Below are positions 17,760-26,900 of a stretch of DNA of 64,000 nucleotides, one piece after another. The position numbers were made by a program, and so were the translations under genes. How positions within the stretch are numbered: position 1 is the first letter of the stretch; each line of letters opens with the position of its first letter. The stretch covers positions 186,001-250,000 of the forward strand of contig NZ_JAFICD010000003.1 in assembly GCF_017833525.1 (NCBI RefSeq). The letters are read 5' to 3'. This DNA is from Duganella sp. 1411 (GTDB taxonomy: Bacteria; Pseudomonadota; Gammaproteobacteria; Burkholderiales; Burkholderiaceae_D). Under the pieces are notes generated by a model. That model had not been told where the DNA came from. It searched no databases and saw only the letters and a list, made by a program, of their open reading frames with translations.

Positions 17760-18530
17760 ATGGAAAACGACTTCAACAACAAAGTGGTGCTGGTAACGGG
17801 CGCCGGTTCCGGCATCGGACGGGAAGCAGCCCGGCTGTTCGCGGCCAGGGGCGCGCTGGTCTACGCCGCCGATCTGAACCCGAATGGGCTGGACGGCACC
17901 CGGCAAGTCATCGAAGCGGCCGGCGGCCAGGTACGCCTGGCGCGCCTGAATGTGGCGCAGGAAGCGGAGGTGGCGTCTTTGCTACAGCGTATCGACAGCG
18001 AGGTGGGGCGGCTTGATGCGGCGCTGAATAACGCCGGCATCACCGGCGGCGCGCACCGCATCGAGGACTACCCGTCGGGCGATTTCGACCAAGTGATCGC
18101 GGTGAACCTCCGTAGCGTGTTCCTTGGCATGAAGTACCAGCTGCCGCTGATCAAGCGCACTGGCGGCACCATCGTCAACACCGCATCGGTGGCTGCCGTC
18201 ACCGGCCCTGGCGGCATGAGCGCCTACGCCGCTTCCAAGCACGGGGTGTTGGGACTGACGCGCGTGGCCGCCATGGAAAATGCCGCGCATGGCGTGCGCG
18301 TGAACGCCATCGCGCCGGGTTGGACCGAGACGCCGATGGTGGTGGCCAACAGCGCGCAAAACCCGGCCTTTGCGGAGCTGGCGAAAAAGAGCATTCCGGC
18401 AAAGCGCGGCGCCCATCCCGCCGAAATTGCCGAGACGGCGGTGTGGTTGTCGTCGGGGGCCGCGAGCTATCTGCATGGCCAGATGCTGGTGATCGATGGC
18501 GGCATGACGATAGGCGGTTTTGAACTGTAG
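17760..18530 (+). CDS. short-chain dehydrogenase/reductase
   Basis: This classical SDR has 256 residues. The NAD(P)-binding motif is TGAGSGIG (about 14-21), followed by NNAG, the catalytic Ser in NTASVAAVTG, and YAASK. The Asp after the second beta strand (AADLN) favours NAD over NADP. The C-terminus ends with VIDGGMTIGGFEL, as in many SDRs. The ATG follows CGGAGCCTGAC, 13 bp after the fusion gene, and 24 bp separate it from the next SDR. The substrate is unknown; context suggests a carbonyl or quinone-derived alcohol. Confidence 0.88.
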   Translation: MENDFNNKVVLVTGAGSGIGREAARLFAARGALVYAADLNPNGLDGTRQVIEAAGGQVRLARLNVAQEAEVASLLQRIDSEVGRLDAALNNAGITGGAHRIEDYPSGDFDQVIAVNLRSVFLGMKYQLPLIKRTGGTIVNTASVAAVTGPGGMSAYAASKHGVLGLTRVAAMENAAHGVRVNAIAPGWTETPMVVANSAQNPAFAELAKKSIPAKRGAHPAEIAETAVWLSSGAASYLHGQMLVIDGGMTIGGFEL

Positions 18531-18554
18531 TCCAACCCTTTACAGGAGAGCATC

Positions 18555-19325
18555 ATGAGTAATTTGCTGAGCAACAAAATCGTGATCGTCACCGGCGCCG
18601 CCAGCGGAATCGGCCGCGCGATTGCCATTTCGGCGGCCAAACATGGCGCGCGCGCCGTCATCGTGTCGGACATTACCGAAGAACCACGCGAAGGCGGCGC
18701 GCCGACCACCGCTGAAATCGCCGAGCTGGGCGTGATCGCCCGTTTCGTCAAAGCAGACGTCAGCAAGCGCGCCGAGGTCGATGCCCTGGTCGCGGCTGCA
18801 GCGGAGTTCGGCGGCGTCGATGTCATGGTGGCCAATGCCGGCATCACGCTGCGGGCCGATGGCGCCGATGTCGATGAAGAACAGTATCGCCGTCTGATGG
18901 CCATCAACCTGGACGGTACGCTGTTCAGTGCGCAGGCGGCGGCGAAGCAGATGCAGGCGGGCAAGAAACAGGGCAGCATCGTCCTCATGGCCAGCATGGG
19001 CGGTATCGCCGGCGCCGGCATGACGGTGGCTTACTCGACCAGCAAAGGCGGCGTGGTCTTGATGGCCAAGGCGCTTGCCGATGCGCTCGGCCCCGATGGC
19101 ATCCGGGTCAACGCGGTCGCGCCCGGCACGATCGACACCCACCTGTTGCGCAACAGTCCCGGCATTGCCGAAGCGGCGGAAGGCTTCCGCCAGCGGACGC
19201 CGCTGCGCCGCCTGGGCAAACCGTCGGAAATCGGCGATGCGGTGGTGTGGTTGGGATCGGATATGTCCAGCTACGTCACCGGCATTGCATTGCTGGTGGA
19301 CGGTGGCCTGCTGTCCGTGATTTAA
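18555..19325 (+). CDS. short-chain dehydrogenase/reductase
   Basis: This 256-residue classical SDR has TGAASGIG at the cofactor site, ANAGIT, the catalytic Ser region in VLMASMGGIAG, and YSTSK at the active site. The end reads GIALLVDGGLLSVI. The start has AGGAGAGCATC upstream. It is a separate family branch from the preceding SDR despite equal length. It belongs to the same likely operon, between the upstream SDR and wrbA. The substrate is unknown. Confidence 0.88.
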   Translation: MSNLLSNKIVIVTGAASGIGRAIAISAAKHGARAVIVSDITEEPREGGAPTTAEIAELGVIARFVKADVSKRAEVDALVAAAAEFGGVDVMVANAGITLRADGADVDEEQYRRLMAINLDGTLFSAQAAAKQMQAGKKQGSIVLMASMGGIAGAGMTVAYSTSKGGVVLMAKALADALGPDGIRVNAVAPGTIDTHLLRNSPGIAEAAEGFRQRTPLRRLGKPSEIGDAVVWLGSDMSSYVTGIALLVDGGLLSVI

Positions 19326-19361
19326 AAAGTTTTTTCGCGTTGTTAATTTTTGGAGAAATTC

Positions 19362-19961
19362 ATGTCTAAAGTTTTGGTTCTGTATTATTCCTCGTATGGT
19401 CACATCGAAGCCATGGCCGAAGCGGTGGCCAGTGGCGCGCGCAGCACGGGCGCTACCGTCGACGTCAAGCGCGTCCCCGAAACCGTGCCGGAGGACATCG
19501 CCAAAGGCGCGCACTTCAAGCTGCAACAGGGCGCCCCCGTCGCCAAGGTGGAAGACCTGGCCAATTACGACGCGATTATTGTCGGCGCGCCGACGCGCTT
19601 CGGCCGCATGCCATCGCAAATGGCGGCCTTCCTCGACCAGGCGGGCGGCTTGTGGGCGCGTGGCGCATTGAACGGCAAAGTCGGTGCGGCCTTCACCTCG
19701 ACTGCCACCCAGCACGGCGGCCAGGAGGCGACGTTGTTCTCCATCATCACCAACCTGCTGCATTTCGGCATGACCATTGTCGGCCTGCCGTATAGCTACG
19801 CGGGCCAGATGTCGATTGACGAGGTGGTGGGCGGCAGTCCATACGGCGCGACCACCATCGCTGGCGGCCAGGGCCAGCGCCAACCGAGCGAAATCGATCT
19901 GGGCGGTGCGCGCCACCAAGGTGAACTGGTCGCCAAAACCGCCAACAAGCTGTTCGACTAA
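19362..19961 (+). CDS. wrbA: NAD(P)H:quinone oxidoreductase, WrbA type
   Basis: This 199-residue flavodoxin-like protein has the FMN phosphate loop YSSYGHIEAMA, the GAPTRFGRMPSQM loop and the TSTATQHGGQEAT loop, all typical of WrbA. It reduces quinones by two electrons, avoiding semiquinones. The ATG at 19362 follows GGAGAAATTC. The stop overlaps the convergent LysR gene by four bases. It is the last gene of the QOR-SDR-SDR-WrbA cluster, which fits a response to quinones or other electrophiles. Confidence 0.93.
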   Translation: MSKVLVLYYSSYGHIEAMAEAVASGARSTGATVDVKRVPETVPEDIAKGAHFKLQQGAPVAKVEDLANYDAIIVGAPTRFGRMPSQMAAFLDQAGGLWARGALNGKVGAAFTSTATQHGGQEATLFSIITNLLHFGMTIVGLPYSYAGQMSIDEVVGGSPYGATTIAGGQGQRQPSEIDLGGARHQGELVAKTANKLFD

Positions 19962-20914
19962 TCCCGACCGGCATCCCCGTGCCCCAGCGCAAGGCTGGCG
20001 CGCGGGGGCAGGATATGCGGATTGTTTTGGCTCAGTTCCATCATCCAGTCCACAAAAACCCGGGTGCGGGTGTTCATGTGGCGGTTGGCGGGATACACCA
20101 CATGCAACGGCACCGCCGGTGGCGACCAATCAGGCAGCAACGGCGTCAGTTCACCGCTATCGATCCGCGGCTGCAGCATGAAGGCGGGACCGGCAACGAT
20201 GCCAAGGCCGGCCAGGGCGGCGGCCAATAGCGCGTTGCTCTCGTTGACCGAGATAAAATAACTTCCCTTGACGCTGACACGCTCGCCCTGCGATGCCAAC
20301 AGGAGCGGCAATTGCCGTGTCGAGCCGGCATAGAAGTAGCGTACCATGCTGTGCCCGTCCTCCAGGTCATCGGGATGCGAGGGCGTCGGATGGCCGGCAA
20401 GGTAGCCGGGCGCCGCGCACAGCACAAACTTCAAGTCGCCAAGGTGGCGCGCGATCAGCGACGGGTCCTTGATCTCGCCGGCGCGAATCACACAGTCGAT
20501 CCGGTCGCTCACCAGGTCCAGCGGCCGGTCGCTGACGCCGACGTCCAGTTGCATGTCGGGATAACGGCGGCGAAAATCCGCCAGCTTGGGTATCACCAGT
20601 TGCGATGCCATGCTGGCGCCCATGTCGACGCGCAGGCGGCCATGCGGCTTCTTTTGACCGCTCGACAATTCAGACTCCACCTCGTGCCATTCCTCGAGCA
20701 AGTTCGCCATGCGGTCGAAATACAGCGCGCCATCGTTGGTGGTCGACACTTTCCGGGTGGTCCGGTGCAGCAACTTGACGCGCAAGTGCGCTTCCAGCCA
20801 CTGCACCAGCTTGGTGACGGTATTGCGCGGCAGTTCCAGCGAGTCGGCCGCTTTGGCAAAGCTGCCTGTTTCGACGACTCGGACAAAAGTGCGTACAGCA
20901 GTGAAATAATCCAC
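19958..20914 (-). CDS. LysR-family transcriptional regulator
   Basis: This 318-residue protein starts at a GTG (20914) with GGAAA upstream. The N-terminal winged helix-turn-helix is MDYFTAVRTFVRVVETGSFA then KAADSLELPRNTVTKLVQWLE. The LysR substrate domain follows (RLRVDMGASMASQLVIPKL). It matches the CrgA/DmlR-like branch that often regulates an adjacent divergent or convergent reductase. It converges with wrbA and is divergent from nothing close; the SDR at 20999-21745 lies directly upstream in the same direction. Confidence 0.88.
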   Translation of the reverse strand: MDYFTAVRTFVRVVETGSFAKAADSLELPRNTVTKLVQWLEAHLRVKLLHRTTRKVSTTNDGALYFDRMANLLEEWHEVESELSSGQKKPHGRLRVDMGASMASQLVIPKLADFRRRYPDMQLDVGVSDRPLDLVSDRIDCVIRAGEIKDPSLIARHLGDLKFVLCAAPGYLAGHPTPSHPDDLEDGHSMVRYFYAGSTRQLPLLLASQGERVSVKGSYFISVNESNALLAAALAGLGIVAGPAFMLQPRIDSGELTPLLPDWSPPAVPLHVVYPANRHMNTRTRVFVDWMMELSQNNPHILPPRASLALGHGDAGRD

Positions 20915-20998
20915 GATAGTGATTTCCAGGTTCGCTCAACAGCAGCGGTCAAAAATTTCAATGCTGGCCGGGCATACCGCCCGGCCAGTATCAGGTGC

Positions 20999-21745
20999 TT
21001 ACCACGGCTGCCCGCTAGGCATGATAAAGAGCTCTGCCACGTCCACATGATCCGGCGCTTGCAGCGCGTAGAGGATGGAATCGGCGATGTCTTCCGACTT
21101 CAGGAATTTCATCTGTTCTTTAAGCTGCTCCATCTGCGCGCGGTAATTCTCGTCGGTGATGTGCTCGAACAACTCGCTTTCCACCGCACCGGGCTGCAGC
21201 GAGGTGACACGGATATTGTATTTCGGCGCGAGCTCCATGCGCAAAATATCCGAGAAGGCGGCGACCGCATGTTTCGTCGCGCAATACACGCCCAGGCCGG
21301 GGAAAGTCTTGCGGCCAGCAATCGACGAAGTATTGATCATGTGGCCGGACTTTTGCTCTTGCATGATCGGCAGCACGGCGGCGACGGTATTGAACAAGCC
21401 TTTCACGTTGACGTCCACCATCCGGTGCCATTCTTCCAGCTTGAGGCTGGCGATGTCCGAAATCGGCATCAGGCCCGCGTTATTAAAGGCGATATCGATA
21501 CGGCCGTAAGTCTCGTGCAGCGTGGCGACGCCTTCGGACACGGCAGCCTGGTCGGTCACATCCATTGGCAGCGCCATGGCGTCGCCGCCGGCCGCCGTGA
21601 TTTCCGAAACCAGCGCCTGCAGCCGATCCAGGCGGCGCGCCGCGAGGCCGACTTTGACGCCGTGGGCGGCCAACTTTTTCGCGGTGGCGGCGCCAATGCC
21701 GCTCGACGCGCCGGTCACCAGGGCTACTTTACCGTTGAGTTCCAT
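20999..21745 (-). CDS. short-chain dehydrogenase/reductase
   Basis: This 248-residue classical SDR has TGASSGIG, NNAGLMP, the catalytic Ser in INTSSIAGRK, and YCATKHAV in place of the usual YxASK (Thr instead of Ser before Lys). AARRLDR after the second strand favours NADP. The ribosome-binding site AAAGGAAC precedes the ATG. It is similar to the SDR at 25084-25821 (both share the NNAG(L/V)MP and YCATKxAV patterns), and the two are probably paralogues. The substrate is unknown. Confidence 0.88.
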   Translation of the reverse strand: MELNGKVALVTGASSGIGAATAKKLAAHGVKVGLAARRLDRLQALVSEITAAGGDAMALPMDVTDQAAVSEGVATLHETYGRIDIAFNNAGLMPISDIASLKLEEWHRMVDVNVKGLFNTVAAVLPIMQEQKSGHMINTSSIAGRKTFPGLGVYCATKHAVAAFSDILRMELAPKYNIRVTSLQPGAVESELFEHITDENYRAQMEQLKEQMKFLKSEDIADSILYALQAPDHVDVAELFIMPSGQPW

Positions 21746-21878
21746 GATAGTTCCTTTCGAGAGTGAGTGTCAGCGCTTCAAAACGAATTGCCTGAAGCAC
21801 GGATTCATGATGCCGCCGCGCGGCCTGGGCGTCGCGTGGCGGCTTGCTCGAACTATCGCGATTTTGCTGTGCGTGCCG

Positions 21879-22733
21879 TCAGCGGTATGTCGACGGCGAT
21901 ACGCCGGTATGTTTGCGAAACACGGCGGCGAAGTGGCTGGGGCTGCCGTAACCGACGGCGAGGGCGATCTGGATAATCGGATCGCCGGTTTCCGACAGCA
22001 GGCGGCGCGCCTCTTCCATGCGCATCCGGATGAAATAATGGGAAGGCGACAGCCCGGTGGATTGCTTAAAGACGCGGCTGAAATGAAACTCGCTCAGCTC
22101 GGCGAGGGCCGCCATCCGGGCGAGCTCAAATGGCTGGGCGAGCTGGGCGCGCATCGCGTTGAACACGCGGTGCAATTTATACGCTTGCAGGCCGCCGCGC
22201 TGGCGTTCCGCATCGATGCGGTAGGTGCGGGCCAGGTGTACCGCCAGCGCCTGCGCGATACCCTGGATGAACGGCCGGCTCGGCGAATGCTGGCCGGTCA
22301 GCTCGGCGTGGATATGGTTGAGCAGTGACGACAGCGTTTCGTCGCGTTCGCCGGACACCTCGCGCAGCGCGATATTGCGCATCATGGCGACACCGATATA
22401 GACGTGCATGACAGTAAATGGCGAGCCGGGCTCGGCATGCCATCTCATTTCGGTGGGGGAGGTGGCGGTGGTCAGAAAGAAATCGCCGGCGGTGACGCGG
22501 TTGGCCAACCATTCCCCGCCAGGAGGGCGCTCTTCCACCACCGCGACGCCTGACAATATCCAGACGATGAGTGGCTCCGGCACCGCCGGGATGATGATGT
22601 TGTCCTGTATCTGGCGACGTGCCAGGACTTGAACGAATACATCCCCGGAAGACTGCGCACGATGTTCTGTGAGCAGCTCGCCGGGGATGTATTCTTCGAA
22701 CGCCTCGGCGGATGTACGCGGAGTGGAGTTCAT
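21879..22733 (-). CDS. AraC-family regulator with cupin-type N-terminus
   Basis: This 284-residue protein starts at ATG 22733, with AAGG six bases upstream. The N-terminal half is a ligand-binding domain of the AraC_binding_2 kind. The C-terminal pair of helix-turn-helices reads FELARMAALAELSEFHFSRVF and IIQIALAVGYGSPSHFAAVFRK, followed by HTGVSPSTYR. It lies upstream of the SDR at 20999-21745 and downstream of DoxX and pirin in the same direction, and probably regulates one of these groups. Confidence 0.88.
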   Translation of the reverse strand: MNSTPRTSAEAFEEYIPGELLTEHRAQSSGDVFVQVLARRQIQDNIIIPAVPEPLIVWILSGVAVVEERPPGGEWLANRVTAGDFFLTTATSPTEMRWHAEPGSPFTVMHVYIGVAMMRNIALREVSGERDETLSSLLNHIHAELTGQHSPSRPFIQGIAQALAVHLARTYRIDAERQRGGLQAYKLHRVFNAMRAQLAQPFELARMAALAELSEFHFSRVFKQSTGLSPSHYFIRMRMEEARRLLSETGDPIIQIALAVGYGSPSHFAAVFRKHTGVSPSTYR

Positions 22734-22791
22734 TGTCACCTTCAGTTATCCCAATTTCACTAGATTACCAGCTGGCAGGCTCCCCCTGATT

Positions 22792-23205
22792 TCAGGCCAG
22801 CTTACGAACGACGTTGGCACGATTATCGATACTGAAAGCGCCGGCACCGAATGCAACGACTTGCAGCAGGCCGCCCGCCATGGCGATGTTTTTCAGCAGG
22901 TGGATCAGCTGGTTCTGATCGCCGATGGCGTTATGGAAGGCCAGGCCGGTGACGATCGAGAAGCCGGCCAGCAAGGCGGCGACCAACCGGGTTTGGATGC
23001 CCAGTGCCAGCATCAGTCCGCCCCCCAGTTCCACGGCGATCGCCCCTGCCAGTGCCAGCGGCGCAAACGGCAGGCCGGAAGATGCGATGTAGCCTATCGT
23101 GGCGGCAGGCGCCATCAATTTGCCGATGCCGCTGAAGATGAAAATGGTGGCCAGCAGGATACGGCCAATGGCTGGAACGACGGTGTTGGTGTTGGTGGTG
23201 TTCAT
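22792..23205 (-). CDS. DoxX-family membrane protein
   Basis: This 137-residue protein has four membrane helices (about 10-28, 48-70, 75-93 and 107-125) and the family start IGRILLATIFIFSGIGKL. DoxX-like proteins occur with oxidative and thiol-stress genes and are thought to interact with quinones or superoxide dismutase in some bacteria. AAAGGAATCACC precedes the ATG. It lies 61 bp after the pirin gene and is probably cotranscribed with it, a common pairing. Confidence 0.88.
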   Translation of the reverse strand: MNTTNTNTVVPAIGRILLATIFIFSGIGKLMAPAATIGYIASSGLPFAPLALAGAIAVELGGGLMLALGIQTRLVAALLAGFSIVTGLAFHNAIGDQNQLIHLLKNIAMAGGLLQVVAFGAGAFSIDNRANVVRKLA

Positions 23206-23266
23206 GGTGATTCCTTTCGATTTGAGTGGTTTAAAAACTTCGTAAAAACAGCGCTTGCTCGCTTGC

Positions 23267-24088
23267 TTACATCAGATTGGCGGCACGTAATTGGCTGCCG
23301 ATGCGGCGGATCTCCCGCTCGCCTTGTTCGAGTGCGGCCGCGCTGGTGTGGACGGAGTAGTAGCCTGTGACCAGCTCGTACGGGTGTTTGGCCGCGGAGC
23401 CCAGCACGAACTCGGCCGGTCCTTGGGCGACAAAATCGAGGGCGCCGCCACCTTCCGCAAAGATCGCCACTTCGCGCTGCAGCGTCGTGTCGCTGGTCTG
23501 CAAGGCGCCGCTGGCGACCGCCACCCAGCTGACGTCGTGCCCGTCGGGCGGCGTATAAGTCCAGCGCTCGCCATCGCGCAGCTTCACGTGCAGGTAATTG
23601 ATCGGCGCACGGGGGCGGATCGGGCTGCCGACGCCGCCGTAGCTGCCGATAATGACCCGTGCCGGACCGAAAGCTGGCACGTTGGCCGGCGCCACGTACT
23701 GGCTGCTTGCCGGGCCATTCTCGTCTTCCGCCGGCAGGGCCAGCCACAGCTGGAAGCCGGTGACGTGCCGGCCCGGCGCCGCGCCGCCTTCGTGCCAGAC
23801 GCCGCCGCCAGCGCTCATCCATTCGACGCCACCAGTGGGCAATTGACCTTGGTGGCCGGTGGTTTCCCGGTATTCCAGCGCCCCATCCATCACGACGGTG
23901 ACGGTGGCGATGCCCGAGTGCGGGTGCATCCCCATCTTGCTGGCTGGCGTCTCCAGGTGGAACAGGTCGAGGAAGACGAAAGGCTTGATCAGTTGGCCGA
24001 GATCGCCAGGGCTGACAAGGCGATTCACGCCGCCACGAGTAGTGCCTGTGCTGCGATAAACGATATTGCGTTGTTCCGTTGCTTGCAT
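23267..24088 (-). CDS. pirin-family bicupin protein
   Basis: This 273-residue protein has the pirin N-domain with the metal-binding motif MHPHSGIATVT and EWMSAGGGVWHEGG, and a second cupin towards the C-terminus (LHVKLRDGERWTY, EVAIFAEGG). Some bacterial pirins act as quercetin 2,3-dioxygenases; others have no known activity. The ATG at 24088 is chosen because GGAG lies eight bases upstream. The gene is followed by DoxX and is divergent from a LysR gene across about 100 bp, which suggests that regulator controls it. Confidence 0.9.
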   Translation of the reverse strand: MQATEQRNIVYRSTGTTRGGVNRLVSPGDLGQLIKPFVFLDLFHLETPASKMGMHPHSGIATVTVVMDGALEYRETTGHQGQLPTGGVEWMSAGGGVWHEGGAAPGRHVTGFQLWLALPAEDENGPASSQYVAPANVPAFGPARVIIGSYGGVGSPIRPRAPINYLHVKLRDGERWTYTPPDGHDVSWVAVASGALQTSDTTLQREVAIFAEGGGALDFVAQGPAEFVLGSAAKHPYELVTGYYSVHTSAAALEQGEREIRRIGSQLRAANLM

Positions 24089-24190
24089 GATGTTGGCTCC
24101 GTTGTTTAAGTGCATGAGTGAATCTTATTGGCCAAGGAGCCATCTGAATAGCCTATATAATTGGATGGCTTATATCTAATGGAGCGATAC

Positions 24191-25087
24191 ATGCTTGACG
24201 GGATGTCGATGGACCAACTGCGCACGTTTATTGCCGCCGCCGATGAGGGCAGCTTTTCCGCCGCTGGACGCAAGCTGCGGCGCGCCCAATCGGTGGTGAG
24301 CGCGACGCTCGCGAACCTGGAGGCGCAGGTGGGCTTTCCCTTGTTCGAGCGCACCGGCCGCTATCCGCAATTGACGGAGGCGGGCCGCGCGCTGTTGGAG
24401 CAGGCCCGGTTCGCCGCCGCCGGCATGGACGCTTTCAAGGCCAGGGCGCGTACCCTGGCCGAAGGGCTGGAGCCCGAACTGGTGGTGGCGGTCGATGTCA
24501 TGTTCCCCATCGACGACTTGACCGCCGCGGTGCAGGCGTTTCAGCAGCAGTTCCCCACTACCCCGTTGCGCTTGTACGTGGAGGCGCTGGGCGCGGTGCT
24601 CCAGCCTTTGCTGTCGGGAGATTGCCGGGTGGCGATCATCGGCTCGCTGCCGGAAATTCCCGCCGGATGTGCGTCAGAATTCCTGCTCAGCGTGGGCGCC
24701 GCCGCGGTGGTGGCGCCCGGCCACCCCCTGGCCGCGATGACGGGACCGATACGGCGTTCGGTCGCTGCCGAATATGTCCAACTGGTGTTGGCCGATCGCT
24801 CCTCGCTGACGGCGGGCCGCAACTTCGGCGTCATGTCGGCCAAGACCTGGCGGCTGGGCGACATGGGCGCAAAACATGCGTTCTTGCGCGCCGGCTTGGG
24901 TTGGGGTTATATGCCCTTGCCGATGATCGAGGAAGATCTGCGCAACGGCAAGCTGGTCGTGCTGGACCTGGAGGTTCAGCCCAACGTCGGGCCGGGGTTC
25001 TCCATGCATGCCGTGCATTTGATGGAGCATCCCCCCGGCCCGGCCGGCCGCTGGTTCGTCGACCGGTTGAAGGCGCAAGCGACTTAA
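24191..25087 (+). CDS. LysR-family transcriptional regulator
   Basis: This 298-residue protein starts at ATG 24191, six bases after GGAG. The helix-turn-helix is MDQLRTFIAAADEGSFSAAG then RKLRRAQSVVSATLANLEAQ. A LysR substrate domain follows (ELVVAVDVMFPIDDLTAAVQ). It is divergent from the pirin-DoxX pair, the usual arrangement of a LysR regulator and its target. Its stop overlaps the convergent SDR stop by four bases. Confidence 0.88.
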   Translation: MLDGMSMDQLRTFIAAADEGSFSAAGRKLRRAQSVVSATLANLEAQVGFPLFERTGRYPQLTEAGRALLEQARFAAAGMDAFKARARTLAEGLEPELVVAVDVMFPIDDLTAAVQAFQQQFPTTPLRLYVEALGAVLQPLLSGDCRVAIIGSLPEIPAGCASEFLLSVGAAAVVAPGHPLAAMTGPIRRSVAAEYVQLVLADRSSLTAGRNFGVMSAKTWRLGDMGAKHAFLRAGLGWGYMPLPMIEEDLRNGKLVVLDLEVQPNVGPGFSMHAVHLMEHPPGPAGRWFVDRLKAQAT

Positions 25088-25821
25088 TACGGACTGGCGG
25101 TCGGACGCACGATGATCTCGCTGACATCGACATCGGCCGGCTGCTGGATGGCGAACTCGATGGCGCGCGCGATGGCGTCCGGCTTGATGGAGATCTGGCG
25201 GAAGCTGCGCATCTCCTCGCGGCCTGCCGGGTCGGAAATCGATTCGGCCAGTTCGGATTCGACGACACCGGGCGACACCAGCGTTACGCGGATGTCGGCG
25301 CCCACTTCCTGGCGCAAGCCTTCGGTGATCGCGGCCACGGCGAACTTCGTGGCGCAGTAGACCGCGGCCGTGGGACTGACGGTATAGGCGCCTATCGATG
25401 CCATGTTGATGATCTGGCCGCTACGCTGCGCCTGCATCAAAGGCAGCGCCGCGGCGATGCCGTGCAGTACGCCGCGAATATTCACATCGATCATCTGGTT
25501 CCATTCAGCGACCTTGAGCGCTTCCAGCTTGGACAGCGGCATCACACCGGCGTTGTTGATCAGGACGTCCACCCGGCCATGTTTTTCGACCGCGAAGCCG
25601 ACGAATTCTCTCATGCTGTCTTCGCTTGTGACGTCGAGCGGAAATACCGACGCCGATCCCCCTTCGGCGTTGATGGCGGCGGCCAACCGCTCCAGGCGGT
25701 CGGTGCGGCGCGCGCCGAGCACCACATGCATTTGCCGCGCGAGGTGCTGTGCGGTGGCTTCGCCGATGCCGCTGCTTGCGCCGGTGATCAGGACGACTTT
25801 TTTGCTGTTTTCGTTGCTCAT
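25084..25821 (-). CDS. short-chain dehydrogenase/reductase
   Basis: This 245-residue classical SDR has TGASSGIG, NNAGVMP, the catalytic Ser in INMASIGAYT, and YCATKFAV at the active site. GARRTDR after strand two favours NADP. GAAGGAGCCAAGC precedes the ATG. It resembles the SDR at 20999-21745. A divergent AraC-family gene begins 120 bp upstream and is a likely regulator, since YqhC-type regulators often sit opposite aldehyde or ketone reductases. Confidence 0.88.
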   Translation of the reverse strand: MSNENSKKVVLITGASSGIGEATAQHLARQMHVVLGARRTDRLERLAAAINAEGGSASVFPLDVTSEDSMREFVGFAVEKHGRVDVLINNAGVMPLSKLEALKVAEWNQMIDVNIRGVLHGIAAALPLMQAQRSGQIINMASIGAYTVSPTAAVYCATKFAVAAITEGLRQEVGADIRVTLVSPGVVESELAESISDPAGREEMRSFRQISIKPDAIARAIEFAIQQPADVDVSEIIVRPTASPY

Positions 25822-25941
25822 TGCTTGGCTCCTTCACTAAGTTGAACTGCGATGTAGCCAGTATGCGGCTCGAGCGAAATGCACGAAATATCGGATAATA
25901 TTGCCGCATTGCCTGATCCTCTAAATCGACGCTCAACGCTC

Positions 25942-26868
25942 ATGAACAACGAACATCAACACCGCTTGGTTGCTTTGTTAAACAAATTGGCGCCTTTCGA
26001 GGGATACACGCTGTCCGCGTTGGAGGGGGTGCGGTTCATGCGCGCCAACTGCCCGTTGCCGCGCATTCCAGTGATGTACGAGCCGTCTATCGTCATCGTG
26101 TGCCAGGGACGCAAGCGCGGCTATCTGGCGGACGAATCGTATGTCTACGACGCCAACCACTATCTGGTGCTGTCGGTGCCATTGCCGTTTGAATCTGAAA
26201 CCGAGGCGAGCGAACAAGAGCCGATGCTGGCGGTGGCGCTGCGTATCGACTTGCAGGTCGCGGCGGACCTGGTGCTGGCGTTGGGGAAATCACGCAAGGA
26301 CAAGATGTCGGCCCCGGCGGGTATCTACTCGACTCCGATGAGTGATGACATGAGCGACGCGCTGCTACGCTTGTTGACTGCGTTGACAGTGCCGGACGAC
26401 GCCGCGATCCTGGGGCCCGCGATCGTCAAGGAACTGCTGTACCGGGTGTTAACGGGACCGCAGGGTGGAGCGGTCCTGGCATCATTGACGCAGCAAAGCC
26501 AGTTCGGAAAAATCGGCAAAGCGCTGCGCAAAATTCACGAGCATTACAACCGCGAGATCGATGTGGGTACGCTGGCAAGCGAAGCTGGAATGAGCGTGGC
26601 GGCGTTTCATGCCAATTTCAAGGCGGTGACCAATACCACGCCGATACAATATTTGAAGAGCACCAGGCTGCATAAGGCGCGCCTGCTGATGGTCCAGGAT
26701 GGGGTGAGCGCGGCGACCGCTTCAAATATGGTGGGCTACGAGAGCAATTCGCAGTTTAGCCGCGAGTTCAAGCGCTTCTTCGGCCGCACGCCCCTGCAAG
26801 AGGCGGTTGAAATGAAGAGCGCTCTGATGCTGATGCAAGCAGAGCGCCCCGCCGATTACGCCATGTAG
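25942..26868 (+). CDS. AraC-family regulator with AraC_N domain
   Basis: From the ATG at 25942 the protein has 308 residues. The AraC_N domain runs from about 20 to 170 (PVMYEPSIVIVCQGRKRGYL, LVLSVPLPFESE) and is the type seen in YqhC-like regulators of aldehyde reductases. The C-terminal helix-turn-helices are IDVGTLASEAGMSVAAFHANF and VSAATASNMVGYESNSQFSREF, then GRTPLQEA. No clear ribosome-binding site precedes 25942. An in-frame ATG at 25879 is possible but gives an atypical N-terminus. It is divergent from the SDR at 25084-25821. Confidence 0.87.
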   Translation: MNNEHQHRLVALLNKLAPFEGYTLSALEGVRFMRANCPLPRIPVMYEPSIVIVCQGRKRGYLADESYVYDANHYLVLSVPLPFESETEASEQEPMLAVALRIDLQVAADLVLALGKSRKDKMSAPAGIYSTPMSDDMSDALLRLLTALTVPDDAAILGPAIVKELLYRVLTGPQGGAVLASLTQQSQFGKIGKALRKIHEHYNREIDVGTLASEAGMSVAAFHANFKAVTNTTPIQYLKSTRLHKARLLMVQDGVSAATASNMVGYESNSQFSREFKRFFGRTPLQEAVEMKSALMLMQAERPADYAM

Positions 26869-26900
26869 CCCAAATCAACGGCGCTGGTCGCCATGCGTCA

